From Morinoia aosen (Eukaryota > Arthropoda > Malacostraca > Amphipoda > Talitridae): a stretch of DNA of 64,000 bases. A program made the position numbers and the translations under genes. Positions 10,855-22,059 of the stretch are shown one piece after another. Each line of letters opens with the position of its first letter. The stretch's first letter is position 1. The notes beneath the pieces are model-generated. The model saw nothing but the letters and a program-made list of their open reading frames with translations, ran no database searches and was not told the DNA's origin. The stretch is taken from NCBI GenBank assembly GCA_030386875.1, contig CM059559.1, positions 61,518,392 through 61,582,391 of the forward strand, given 5' to 3'.

Positions 10855-11422
10855 TCATTCAACTACCCTTGACAGAGATAGACTATTGGCAAACCACGTG
10901 TGGTTTGTCTATTAGTACGCCTCGTATATTTTGTCTATTAATATGCCTCGTATGGTCTATCTATTTTGTACACCTCTGATAGCTTGTCTATTAGTACACC
11001 TCGTATAGTTTGCCTATTATTATTATGCCTCGTATGGCTTATCTATTTGTACACCTCGGATGGTTTGTCAATTAGTACTCCTAGTATAGAACTTTTGTTA
11101 GACTACTAGCACACCACGAATGGTTTGTCTATTAGTACGCCTCGTATATTTTGTCAATTAATATGCCTCGTATGGTCTATCTACTTGTACACCTCTGACA
11201 GTTTGTCTATTAGTACACCTCGTTTAGTTTGTCTATTATTATGCCTCGTATGGCTCATCTACTTGTACACCTCGGATGGTTTGTCAATTAGTACTCCTCG
11301 TATGGAACATTTATTTTAGGATGCCCTATATTTAAGAAACTTTTAAAAGCCAATATGTTGGCATGTATCTCATGTGACAATTTGGAAATAAACATTTTTT
11401 CTTTTTTTTTTTTTTTTTTTTG
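10855..11422 (+). repeat. Minisatellite-bearing dispersed repeat, long copy
   Basis: Same frame as 3590-3816, with about a dozen units carrying the core TTTGTCTATTAGTACGCCTCG. A higher-order block of about 220 bases occurs twice in direct order: both halves open with a CACCAC/CCACG-type unit then GGTTTGTCTATTAGTACGCC, and close with TTTGTCAATTAGTACTCCT. The right frame contains GCCAATATGTTGGCATGTA and a poly-T tail (about 11400-11421). It seems to have grown by unequal exchange from the short form. Confidence 0.75.
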
Positions 11423-11799
11423 GCTGCGTATCCAGGTTTTACTATGATACTCGTTAGGATTGGAACTCAAGTTTTTATTCAAAAGTTATGAAACGTTTCT
11501 TGGCGTAATAAGGATAGTGAAAGCCAAAGCAGTACATTTCGATTATATTGATAATTTTTTTTATATTTATAATGTCCTTCACTATACATAAACGTGAATG
11601 TGCATTCATGAACATATATACAATTTATATTTAAAAACTAAGGTGCGGTTATATTAGACTCAGGCTCTAAAGGGCCGTTTACACTGGTTTACATTTTGCT
11701 GCAGGCTCACGTGTAGACGCCTCGTGTGGAGCTTCACAAGAGCCATGCGCGTTTAGACTAGACACCATTGGAGCGAGCCATGGAGCGCGCGCTGCTCAA

Positions 11800-12770
11800 C
11801 AGGGCTGCCACTTTGATATTATATAGCTAGATCTCGATGTTTTTGCTGAAGCCTAGATGTAAAATTTCGAACCTAGATATTAGCTATAAAACCTATATAG
11901 TTTTTTCAGCATGCTAGAAATTTTCTAGCTAGAATTACAATTAAGCTATGTATATGATAGATTACTGTAAATTCGAATTAAGAATTCACCATAATGGTTG
12001 GTTACTACTTCATTCTTATTATATTTGTTAATTTACTTAAGCAAATTGTCTGAATAGTGATGCAACCATATTCTGATCATGTTATGTTCAGATTATGAAC
12101 GACACCAAGACGGCTATTTCACGGTTCATATGCTAAAGCACACTATCTCAATTGCAAAACTAGTGATGATATCAAAAAATCATAGAATAAAATGCACATA
12201 CATTATCAAGAATGCATTGTGGCCTCATTTTGACGAAAGACTGACCAATGATATTGGTAACAATGAGTTCAGCTTATTGTTGGATGGAAGCAATGATATT
12301 TCTATCATGAAACTACTTGGTGTATCAGTTATATTCTAAAGTAATGCATCTAATAAAGTAGAATCAACTTACTTAGCAATTGCAAAATTATTAAAAGTGA
12401 TGGAGATAGCGGTGTGAAAGCCTTAAAACAATTGTTGATAAGTAAGAATCTGAGCATTGATAATTTGTAATGCAATAGAGACTGACCTTTCTACTCGCAA
12501 CACGTGTGGAATTGAAGAATATTTGGATACCAAGCTTTATTAGGGCAAATACCAGGATTCTAGATAATTCATATAAAGATAAATTGCCTAATATAAAGCA
12601 ATTTATGATATAAATATCCTTATATGCTATTGTTCAACTAATTTATCATAGTAGATAATTAATTTATTTCTAGATATATTTTTGGATGTTTTATTTTTAA
12701 ATCTAGATGTTTCTCGACATTTTTTGAGGTCACACTAGATTTTTTTGGTCAAACAAAAGTGGCAGCCATG
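11800..12770. mobile_element. hAT element relic nested in the Harbinger-like element
   Basis: Ends CAGGGCTGCCAC and (complement) CATGGCTGCCAC are inverted repeats, flanked by eight-base near-duplications CTGCTCAA (11792-11799) and CAGCACAA (12771-12778), six of eight matching, as expected for hAT. Further imperfect inverted AGCTAGATCT/CTAGATGT-type segments lie just inside the ends. It carries the transposase remnant at 12079-12420. Confidence 0.65.
12079..12420 (+). pseudogene. hAT transposase remnant
   Basis: The translation has NEFSLLLDGSNDISIMKLLGVSVIF, a variant of the D-E-S-T-D-x-S segment that opens the catalytic domain of hAT transposases related to zinc-finger hAT families (the first catalytic Asp is kept). 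After a stop at 12337-12339 the similarity continues in another frame (NKVESTYLAIAK, then LISKNLSIDNL), matching the usual following blocks. The N-terminal zinc finger and C-terminal dimerisation region are missing. Non-functional. Confidence 0.6.
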
Positions 12771-13261
12771 CAGCACAAAACCAGTCAGTGTGGCCTGCTG
12801 CTATGAAATATGGATTGATGTAGACGAGCTTGTGTGAATATTGTTGCTGCATCGTAAAGCTACGTAATCTCTTTTTTATTTGCATGAGTGAAATGTTACT
12901 GTATTCGTTCATTTTCATGAAAATAAAATGGAAAGCAACTTCCTTATATTCGCAGCTTTTAGTCTGCCAAAGGCATTGATGGGCTTAGTACATTTCAATT
13001 AAAAGCAGTGTAGTTTCTCGCGGCAGTGTCGAGTCAGCCATAACGGGTGAGCGAGAGGCGTTACTTCACTTGATGACTACCAACCGCACACTGACCGATC
13101 TAGAGCTGCGCCTCTCACACGTGCGGCGCTGCACGGATTCGAGCTAAGCGAATCGGGAATTTCGAACACACACACACACAAATATGAACCTCTGTGGTGA
13201 GCCTCGTCTACACGAGTCGCGCCTCAAGGCCTAAATGTCCCCTAATGTAAACACCCCTTAA

Positions 13262-15829
13262 ATGTGATAAAACGTCGGTGCCGTATATTAAGTTTTTCGG
13301 AAAGAGTTTGAGGCTAGTTCCAATGTGGGTTTCGTTTGGAACCGCCTACGAGTTAATTATTCGTGTCGCAACTAGTAAGGGATAAAGACTAGTCAAAAGA
13401 GTAAATATTTATTTTGGCCCACGGGATTATTCAGGAGAAAAGACTGGGGAACTCCGCAACGTACTATAATCCGAATAGTAATGGAATATTATAATGGTGT
13501 AGGATTCTAAGTACGGTTAAATACGACATGCCCGAATAATGAATAATCACTTGATCAAAAGAGGTAAAGGTAGGGGAGGTAGCTTTGTTTGTAGATCCTG
13601 CAATTACAAGAATAAAACAATGGTTAGCATGGCGATATGAGGATCTCGAAATTACATAATTACACCAGGTAAAAAATGACATATAAATTATTCAATTACC
13701 AACCTATATTTTCTACTATCAGGTTGTAATTCGAATATTAAATTAGTTAATCCTCTCGACTTGAAATTCACTAATCGTTGGCACAATCCACACTAGAAAC
13801 TAAGTTATACTTTAAACTAACTTCTAAGCTCTCACTCCTAAAGTCTCGCATGATGAACTAAGTTAAAACACCTCTAACTTAACGACCGGGTCTTTTCAAA
13901 GTTACCGGGCCGTTACGTAACCGCCTCCATGGCGGCACGCTCCGGCCGGTCCACACGTCACTCTACTTAGGGCGTAAATTCTAGTCTCATTTTCTACTTC
14001 ACATGACCTTACAAAACTCATCATATCTAATAAACCTTATATTCATCATATCCAATAAACCTTATATCTAATAAACCAAAATTCATCATATCTAATAAAC
14101 CTTACGAACAGCACGGAAAGTAGTCAAATGTAATTTATATGCTACTCGCGAGCCAGTTAGCTCGTTACTTTCACTTAATAATTCACAACACATAAGTACA
14201 AAAAGTTTCACTTCGAGAATAGCGAGACTCACCAGGTTGATCAGAGCACTTGTTTACACTACGAGGTTTAGCGGAGGAATGGGCTGCTGAGCAGCGAACG
14301 ATGCTTGAAGAGCGTGAATGTTGCCATAAAGCGGCACTCAACTCGTCTTATAAAACGGTGTAGATTTTATCTATTTAAATATTTATTTATCTTTTAAATA
14401 AAAGACTTTTAAAGGTACAAAATTACTTTTAATATTAAATTCTAAATTTGTATTAATTATTCAGTAATTTTTCCGGGCACCACAAGTTCATCACCATTTT
14501 AAACCATTAAACACCAGATTCTAATATTAGTCGAAACAATACGATAATGAATAAATTAAGATGTTTGAGTGATAAAAAAACTTTTATAAATAAGTAGCAC
14601 AATTTTCCATTAAGCATTTTTTAAGCGTACGTAAGGAGCCATTCCTGCTGCAATTTTCGAAGCACCTCTGTCACAGGCTCACAGCCGACTAACGACTTCA
14701 GATTCAAACAAGAGTCACGTAACAATTTATCGGCTCCGTCATTGGCCAATTGACACCTACGTCATTGTCGACAGAGCTGAAACTCACTTAGGGATAAGTT
14801 GAGGATCTTCTAGTTAATGATCTGTGTCAATGCCTTCTTCGATCCCACTGACTGACGACGCATACGACAGGAATCCAAAACGTTCAACTTCGTGTGGTGA
14901 GCATGAAAAATCTTCTTCCTAAGCGGTCGGAGAGCCATCTGCAGTTCGTCTAAGCGACATCAAGCACTATGCTAACGCAAGGTCTGTCCGGGGCTTTTAA
15001 CACAGCGAGGACTCAATACAGTTTTTTCTAACTAAGAAGCCACACATATCTACTAACGAAATCCTATGCTTATCATAACACTTTTCTAATCACTTTTCAC
15101 TCACAAAAATAGAAACTCAACCAGACGCTCTTGTGAGGAAAGGGGGTGAGATGTGGGAAGGAGCACTTGCACTTGGTACGAGAGTAAGTAGAGGAGGAAT
15201 GTATGAACGCTAATCCCCATTTCTGGCACCTTGGTCGAGTGGGGAATTATGGCCAAGATTAAACTTTGCCCAAGAAAAAAGAAAAAGGTTTATTTCCATA
15301 ATGTTGAGACATCAAAATTGATCAAATGCATAACATTGAACTTTAAAAGCCGTTAACATAAAGATCCTTAACTTGTAAACACTCATAGGTATTATAATTG
15401 CTATATCAACAATTAAACAAACGTTTGAGAGAAAAACGCTTGTTAGTGCGCACTTACATTGACAAGTAGAAATAATTAGCTCACGCTTTTGCGATATAGG
15501 GTAAAAACTTTGAAGGTTGAATAGATGGGTGAAATTAATGAGACTAAAAGGTTGATGTGGTAGAAATTCAAAACCATCTTTACCTGCTACATATGAACTA
15601 ATATACCTGCTCGGAGAAAACGTTTTACCACTCTAAATATTCATGATAATTCCTGCATAAATTATACTACAGAGTCAAAAGCAAAAAATGATTATTGCAC
15701 AATGCTACCGAAACATTTTGCTGCATTTGGAGCAATTCGTGAGATTGGCTGCCTAAATAACGCTGTCACAATGTACTCCCGAGCGTCAGACGCAAGAAAT
15801 TATCACGCGAGACTTACGAAGTATTCTAC
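13262..15829. other. Unassigned interval with a short tandem repeat
   Basis: No protein motif recognised. At about 14015-14105 an imperfect repeat of TCATCATATCTAATAAACCT occurs about four times. A GC-richer patch lies at 13885-13970. This is the left flank of gypsy unit A. Confidence 0.4.
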
Positions 15830-16147
15830 TGTTCCGTCCCTTTCCATGTACAGGTCGAAACTAACGCGAATGAGGTTCGGGGGTAACCCAAATGCAGTAA
15901 CGTGGTTATCCTTTATTGGTACTTCAGAGTTGACACAGGCTTCGTAATTGGAAAAGAATCTGTTAGATCGGACGAAGTGGTGTTACTTCTATAACGCATC
16001 TGTGATCTGTACAGGTGCTTCCTCGACAGTCACGCTTCCGCTACTGAACAGCGACGACTGTTTTTAAGTGCTACCTCTACGGCAGGCCACCGCTAGTGAA
16101 CGGCGATGTCTCTTGCCGATTCTATTTATATATTTGGCGGGCGCACA
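15830..16147 (-). repeat. 3' LTR of gypsy unit A (diverged)
   Basis: 318 bases, TGTGCG at its 5' end and GGAACA at its 3' end (minus strand). By eye it differs from the other two LTRs at about 22 places and lacks a 15-base block present in both (after the CGGAC at about 15975), roughly 7% divergence. The TATATAA-type box is changed to TATATAT with flanking substitutions. Confidence 0.85.
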
Positions 16148-16166
16148 TAATGCTCCCCCCACCTTT
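16148..16166 (-). promoter_or_regulatory. Polypurine tract of unit A
   Basis: On the minus strand this reads AAAGGTGGGGGGAGCATTA directly before the LTR start, the usual place for the plus-strand primer. The same tract precedes the LTR at 28561. Confidence 0.8.
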
Positions 16167-17824
16167 AAAAATTCTTTATTACAATAAAAATTTTTAAAAC
16201 GTTATTCAATTAACTTTGATTTTCCTTTGACTATCAATTAATCTTACAATCCGTCAAATTAATTCGAACAGATCAGAACGTATGACACAAAATGCTTCCG
16301 ATGTTCACTATTGGATACACCACACAATTTTATTAACTTATCGAAATCAAAAATCAAATCACGTACGTAATAAATCATCTCCATAAGGTACACTTTTTGA
16401 ACAAACTGGACACATACCGTCAAGTCGAGAAACACAATTTTTTATGCGAATGAAAAATTTAGAAGGAAAAATCCATCATAAATCTATATTATATAAAGAT
16501 ATAGAGTATAAATTTATATACGCAAGACAATACATTGCATTACTACAAATGGCAAGGTAAAAGTTGATTGCTTCTCCTCAGGATTCAAATCATTCTACGA
16601 TTCAAATTAACTTATTTCAATTCAGCTAAATTAAATATTGAAAGTAAATTAAATAGAATAATCAATAAATGAACTAATTCAATTCAACCAATCTACAAGC
16701 GTGCAATTTGGTTTTTATTCGCAATACAAATAATTCGTCTCCTTATCTTGAAACAAAACATTTCCATAGGGCGAGTAAAACAACATCAAAGGATATAATT
16801 AACGACACCAAGAACACGTAATTTTCCGTATTAAAAGAAATATTCTAAGACAATATATTCTAAAAGAAATATTCTGAAAATATTCAGATCCATCTTGTAT
16901 GTGTACCTCCACACAATTTATATTGTTTGTAGCACTTTCAGATGTAGAAAACTTATTTCTTCACTGGATGTTTGCTGGGAATGCAGCGATTGTGATTTTG
17001 AAAACTAGTTCGATGTCGTCTCCGGATTCATATACCAAAATACGTGTACGCAACGGGGAATCGAGGTTCAGGAACAATCTGAATTTGCAATAAGCTTCTT
17101 GTAATACTTCTTTCGGTACACTGATTCCGAAAACGATCGTTGTTTCCTGCGGCTGCCAGAGTTGATTGTTACCCCCGGTACACATCGGGATTTAAGAGTG
17201 TTCAAAATAAGCAGTGAATGAATGCGGAAGTCTAGCGTTGTATTGTTATGCGCCAACTTGAGGTGGAACTGCAAATAGTTGTTCAGGAGTCGCCCAAGGA
17301 ATCTGAAAGGAACCGAGACAGGAGATCAGCATGGCCACAAGTTTAAAGTAAACAATTCTCGTTTTATACTAAGGCAACGCTTCCTTCTCATTAAGACACA
17401 TTCATTCCAACTACAATGCCTGACATTGTTTTCAAACGAGCTGTGGCAGATGCGATGCAGTTCTCGCGGGTTTCGCACTCGCACTCTCGTGTTGACATTT
17501 CCAAGATTGCACCTAAGTTTATCAACTCTAGCTTACGGCTTGACGAACACAGCTTTTGATGTCGCAACAACAGTATGACAACATCCGAAGCTCAACATCT
17601 CGTCACAAGGTGTTTGCGCAACACAATATTTCCTAACGCAAGACATACATAAAGTCTTAAGAAAGAAACTCATAGAACGCACTTACAAGCTAAAAACTCA
17701 TAGAACGCACTCGCAAGCTAAAACTCATAGAACGCACTTACAAGCTAAATACCATTTAAATACATATATGGAATGGCAATTTCGGAATATATGGAATGAA
17801 CAGTTTCAAACTAGGTTGACAATT
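16167..17824 (-). other. Post-integrase 3' region of unit A
   Basis: About 1.66 kb between the integrase stop and the polypurine tract. It is near-identical to 26884-28541 of unit B. Next to the integrase end, three tandem units of about 25 bases (core CTCATAGAACGCACTTACAAG) lie at 17665-17747. A 74-codon frame on the minus strand (17185-16961) is discussed under unit B. No recognised envelope motif. Confidence 0.6.
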
Positions 17825-20800
17825 TTACCTTTTTAACTTATCTAAAGGCAGTGCATGGTTTAAGTTCGATCGGATAATCTTGTTACCGATCTTAATATCT
17901 GCGTAATTTTTACCTAGCCTTTCAATGATACCTGGTCCTAAGAAATTTAGCTGTAGCTTGTGTTTTTTGGCATGGTTTTTCACTAGTACACGGTCCGTCA
18001 CTTTTAAGTTTTTATCGCGACGTTTCACGTTCCTATATGTAGTTCTTTCGATTGTAGCGTTAATGATTGCATTTCTAATATTGTTCACTACAATAGATGA
18101 CTCTTTAAATTTTTGTTTTTGAACATCTTCATATGTAGTCGCAACATTGAAGTCTTCTAAATTAGTAGAACTAATATACACACACGTATCTCTACCGAAA
18201 ACCGTGTATGCGGGGGTATCGCCTAAAGTTTCATTAAAACTATTGTTAATCGAATTCTCCACAATATCCAATAATCTATCCCACTCATTATGAGTAAGAA
18301 AATTTAGGTATAACTTGAGCAGGTGTCGAATTTTTCCATTACATCGCTCAACAATGCCATTAGAAAAAGGGGAATAAGCCAGAACTTCCCTTTTTAAGAT
18401 AAAAGTCCTTTTGTGAAATTTCTCACATTAGATGATTTAAATTCTAAAGCGTTGTCGGACAGCAATACGTCCGGGGTACCGAACAAACAGCAAAAATTCC
18501 ATAGACAATCTGTAACAGTCTCTGTACATCGGTCACTAGTCGAATATAATTTAACAAAACGGGAAAATAGGTCGATAATGACAAGAATATATTTGTTCCC
18601 ATTGTCTGTCATTGTTAATGGACCGTAGAAGTCCATGCTGACCGTTTGAAAACATCGTGTTCCAATTGGAGCATTTAGAATTTTAATCGGCGTCGATATT
18701 CGTGATTTTAGAATCTTACAGATGTCACAAGATTCAACAATTTTGCGTGTAATTTTCCGTTCGTACGGATGAAAATATTTTAATTTAAACTTAAACAAGG
18801 TATGATTCAAATCTGTATGGGACAAATTGTGGATGAATAGAATTGTCTTGTGTAGCAGAGTATATGGCACCACAATAGTCAGAATGGTGCTGGGTCTGTT
18901 GTCAATTCTTCGTCTTTTATACAAAATGTCATTCATAATCAGAAATTCATTCATGTCAGTATTAGTAACTTTTGTTGCATTCTCTAGGGCGTCCTTTATT
19001 TCAGAACAAAAGGGATCACTATCTTGTTCACGTTTAAATTCGTCTAACGACCAGTTGTCGTTAATACTTGAATGGTCTGTAGTCTTGTTAACGTTATCCA
19101 GTCGGGAAAAGTCTCTACATCCGGGTTTAATTCAGAACACTCTAATAGTTCTCTTTCTGTTAAAGGATTTTTGTCATGATTTAATTTACTTAATGCATCG
19201 GCGGCACTATTCGCTTTCCCAGAAAAATACTTTAGTTTGGCATCAAAAGCTTGCACATAAATACTCCATCTAGCGAGCGTGTTGTCTTCAGGCAATTTTC
19301 TTGAAAACAAAGGAACTAAAGGCTTATGATCGGTGTAAATGACCAGATCATAGCCTAAAACAAGATATTTAAAGTACTTCAACGCTTCAACTATAGCAAA
19401 CATCTCCTTTTTAGTTGTTGAGTATCTTCGTTGGGTGGAATTCGACGTTTTAGAAAAAAATGCGACAGGTCTCATGTTTCGAACTTTATCAGTAGATGAC
19501 TGGAGTAAAACAGCTCCTATGCCGACGTTTGATGCATCACAAAACAGATGAAAATTTTGATCGAAGTTTGGGTGACTCAAGATTGTGCTTTCACACAGTT
19601 CATTCTTTAATTTTTAAAAAGCGTTTTGACAATCTCTAGACCAATTGAATTCAACATTTTTCTTCAGAAGATTATAGAGCGGGCTTGCGATACTCGTAAA
19701 ATTTTTTATGTACCTACGAAAGAAATTTACTAGTCCTAGAAATGACTGTAACTGTTTCACATTCTTAGGAATTCCTAAATTCTTCACTTTGTCAGTACCG
19801 GTGCTTCTGGTTCCCATTCCGCTAATGGAATGTCCGAGATATTCAATCTCGTCACTGAAAAATTGACACTTTTCCGTTTTTATTGACAATCTAGCGTTTC
19901 TTAATAGTTCAAGTACAACTTTTATATCGGCAAGATGCTGGTTTTTGTCTTTTGAATAAATGAGTACGTCGTCCATAAAGACGAAAGATAATTTTCCTAG
20001 AACAGGAGATAGCGTTTGCGTCATTACTGACTGGAAATATGCAGGTGAGGTTTTTAAACCAAAAGGTAAACGATTGAACTCGTATTTTCTGCTACCAACG
20101 GTAAATGCTGTTATTTCCTTACTCTCATCGGTCAGTGTAATATTATGATATCCCGACCTAAGATCTAATTTCGAAAAGTATTTCTGACCATTTAAACTAT
20201 AGAGAATCTCGTCCATTCTCGGTAGAGGGAATGATTCTTCATAAATTACCTCATTTACTTTGCGAAAGTCAACTACCGGATGTATGGTTCCATCTTTCTT
20301 ATGAACTACAATTATCGGTGAATTATAAGCTGAAATCGATGGTCTAATAATTCCGTCGTCTAACATTTTTTTGTTAACGAGTTTCAAGTCTTCCATGTAA
20401 CGGTGGGCAATACGATAGGGAGGGACATTTACGACATCCACGTTAGGTTTCAAACGTATTTTGTACGGTTTAATCGCAGCAGCGGAGATCGATTCATTGT
20501 CTATAGTAATAACGTCTCTGAATTCATTCAACAAACTCAGCAATTCAGGCTTCATTTCGTCATCGTTACACTTGATATCATCATTATTTAATTTCCGCCG
20601 ACCACGGGCTACTTCTTTGGAATCAGAAACGTACCCTTTGTCGACAACTCCTGTGATCCCGACAGATTTACTATTAGTGTCTTTCTTCTCGACATCTAAA
20701 TGACTGTCCTGAACAACACTCGCTGCCTGCACAAAGGTACTCAATCCTCCTTTTAATTCCCTTGTACATCTGACAAGTAAACTTCGGATTCAACATGATC

Positions 20801-22059
20801 CTTCTCCACTTTTTCTAAGGTACTTATAATTGCATTCTCTGGTAAAACAATCGCTCTGTCGGAGCTATTAATTAACAACAACGGAATCTTTCTCCTATTA
20901 TTAACTCTCACAATCGCTTCTGCGACACAAATGCCTTCTTTTAAAGTTGCTTTCTTTATTATGTATTCTCCATTTTTACACTTTCCCACATGTCCAACAT
21001 GTTTCAAAATTACATTGGGAGCAATCTCCACTCGTCGAGTATGTACTCTTAACGGCCTTGGCCCTGTGTGGGAACTGGTAACTGCAACTACGCCTCGAAC
21101 AGGCTGATTTTCTCTCTTACCATCCCTTTTTACTTCCTCGCCTGCTCTCTCAGCATTACACGTCCTGAGATTTTCTCCCTTCTCTCTTAGCTTATTTAGG
21201 ACTTTTTTCTTAGCTCTGGACGTAATCGTGTCCGCCATGAGACACTCAGTATTCTCTATTAAATACTCGAGACACTCTGTCTTTCTCTTTTTTCGTCGTT
21301 TTACCTCTGCAAAGGGAATTTTCTCGTCCTTGATAATTAAACATCTTTGTTTTAAGTCTACAACGGCGTTCTTGTCTAATAAATCACGCCCAATAATGAC
21401 GTCATAATTGTAAATATCATCTTTAATTATTAAAGCATTTGTCTTTAAACTTACACCGTTTTTTAACTTTAGGGCAAGCTCCACCTCGCCTTCAACATTA
21501 CTCTTAGCGTTAACGCCTTTTATAGTCAGAGAACTTGGCTTTACGTCATTACTTATCTCACTAATTCTGTGGTAGCTGATTAGACATTTCTCTGATCCTG
21601 AATCAATCAATGCATTCCACAGGTCTGCATCTTTTCTAAGCACAATCATGGGCTTATAACTTTTTCGTATTACAAATAATTCATTTTGTCCTGTAACTTC
21701 AACTTCTTCATCTTCTTCGTATTTACAAACGTTCGCCGTCACATGGCTTTCAAATTCAGTGCCATGAGCATTTAAATCTTTTAAATCGCTTAAATCCACC
21801 TCTCCCAGCGATTCATATCTATTTTGACACTTAATTAGTGGGTCAATTATCTCAACATTTTTAACGAGGGAACCTCCAGACATGTTTAACACATCAACTC
21901 TCTCGACATTTTTAACGAGGGAATCTTCAGCACCAGAATTCTCCTCGGGTTCACAGGGAGCTACTGACGTAGAGTCACACTTAGTTATTTCAATTTCATT
22001 TTTATCATTGACGTTATTTCTATCGGGAATGAAATCGTCTCCGCAGCTTACGCTAAAAA
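17825..22059 (-). pseudogene. pol: Gypsy pol polyprotein of unit A, disrupted
   Basis: Minus-strand pol read in the -1 frame after gag. Protease active site IDSGS is in the first part (21892-20753). A one-base deletion relative to unit C breaks the frame after LSDVQG (about 20758). RT has PFGLKTSPAYFQ and FMDD, then a GAA-to-TAA change stops it at 19614. RNase H (19580-19044) keeps FCDAS, KKEM and YTDHKPL; a deletion of about 190 bases after ETFP removes the linker kept in B and C and shifts the frame. Integrase (18954-18394) has an HH-CC zinc finger and the first two catalytic Asp, then a one-base deletion near 18395 shifts the frame; the C-terminal GPY/F-like part is 18271-17825. Dead as it stands. 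Confidence 0.9.

Larger units (their letters stand above)
11671..13258. mobile_element. Non-autonomous PIF/Harbinger-like element
   Basis: Imperfect terminal inverted repeats (left AGGGCCGTTTACACT, right complement AGGGGTGTTTACATT) are flanked by TAA on both sides (11668-11670 and 13259-13261), as in PIF/Harbinger. The right 190 bases match the fragment at 1-182. No transposase of its own is visible; the interior is largely taken up by the hAT relic at 11800-12770. Confidence 0.65.

Noticed and set aside
13405-13421. TTATTTTGGCCCAC shared with the LINE relic 3' part at about 2647
   Set aside because: Only 14 bases match, with unrelated flanks.
15215-15250. TGGCACCTTGGTCGAGTGGGG as an LTR element primer-binding site
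   Set aside because: No LTR ends, duplicated LTR or pol sequence could be placed next to it.
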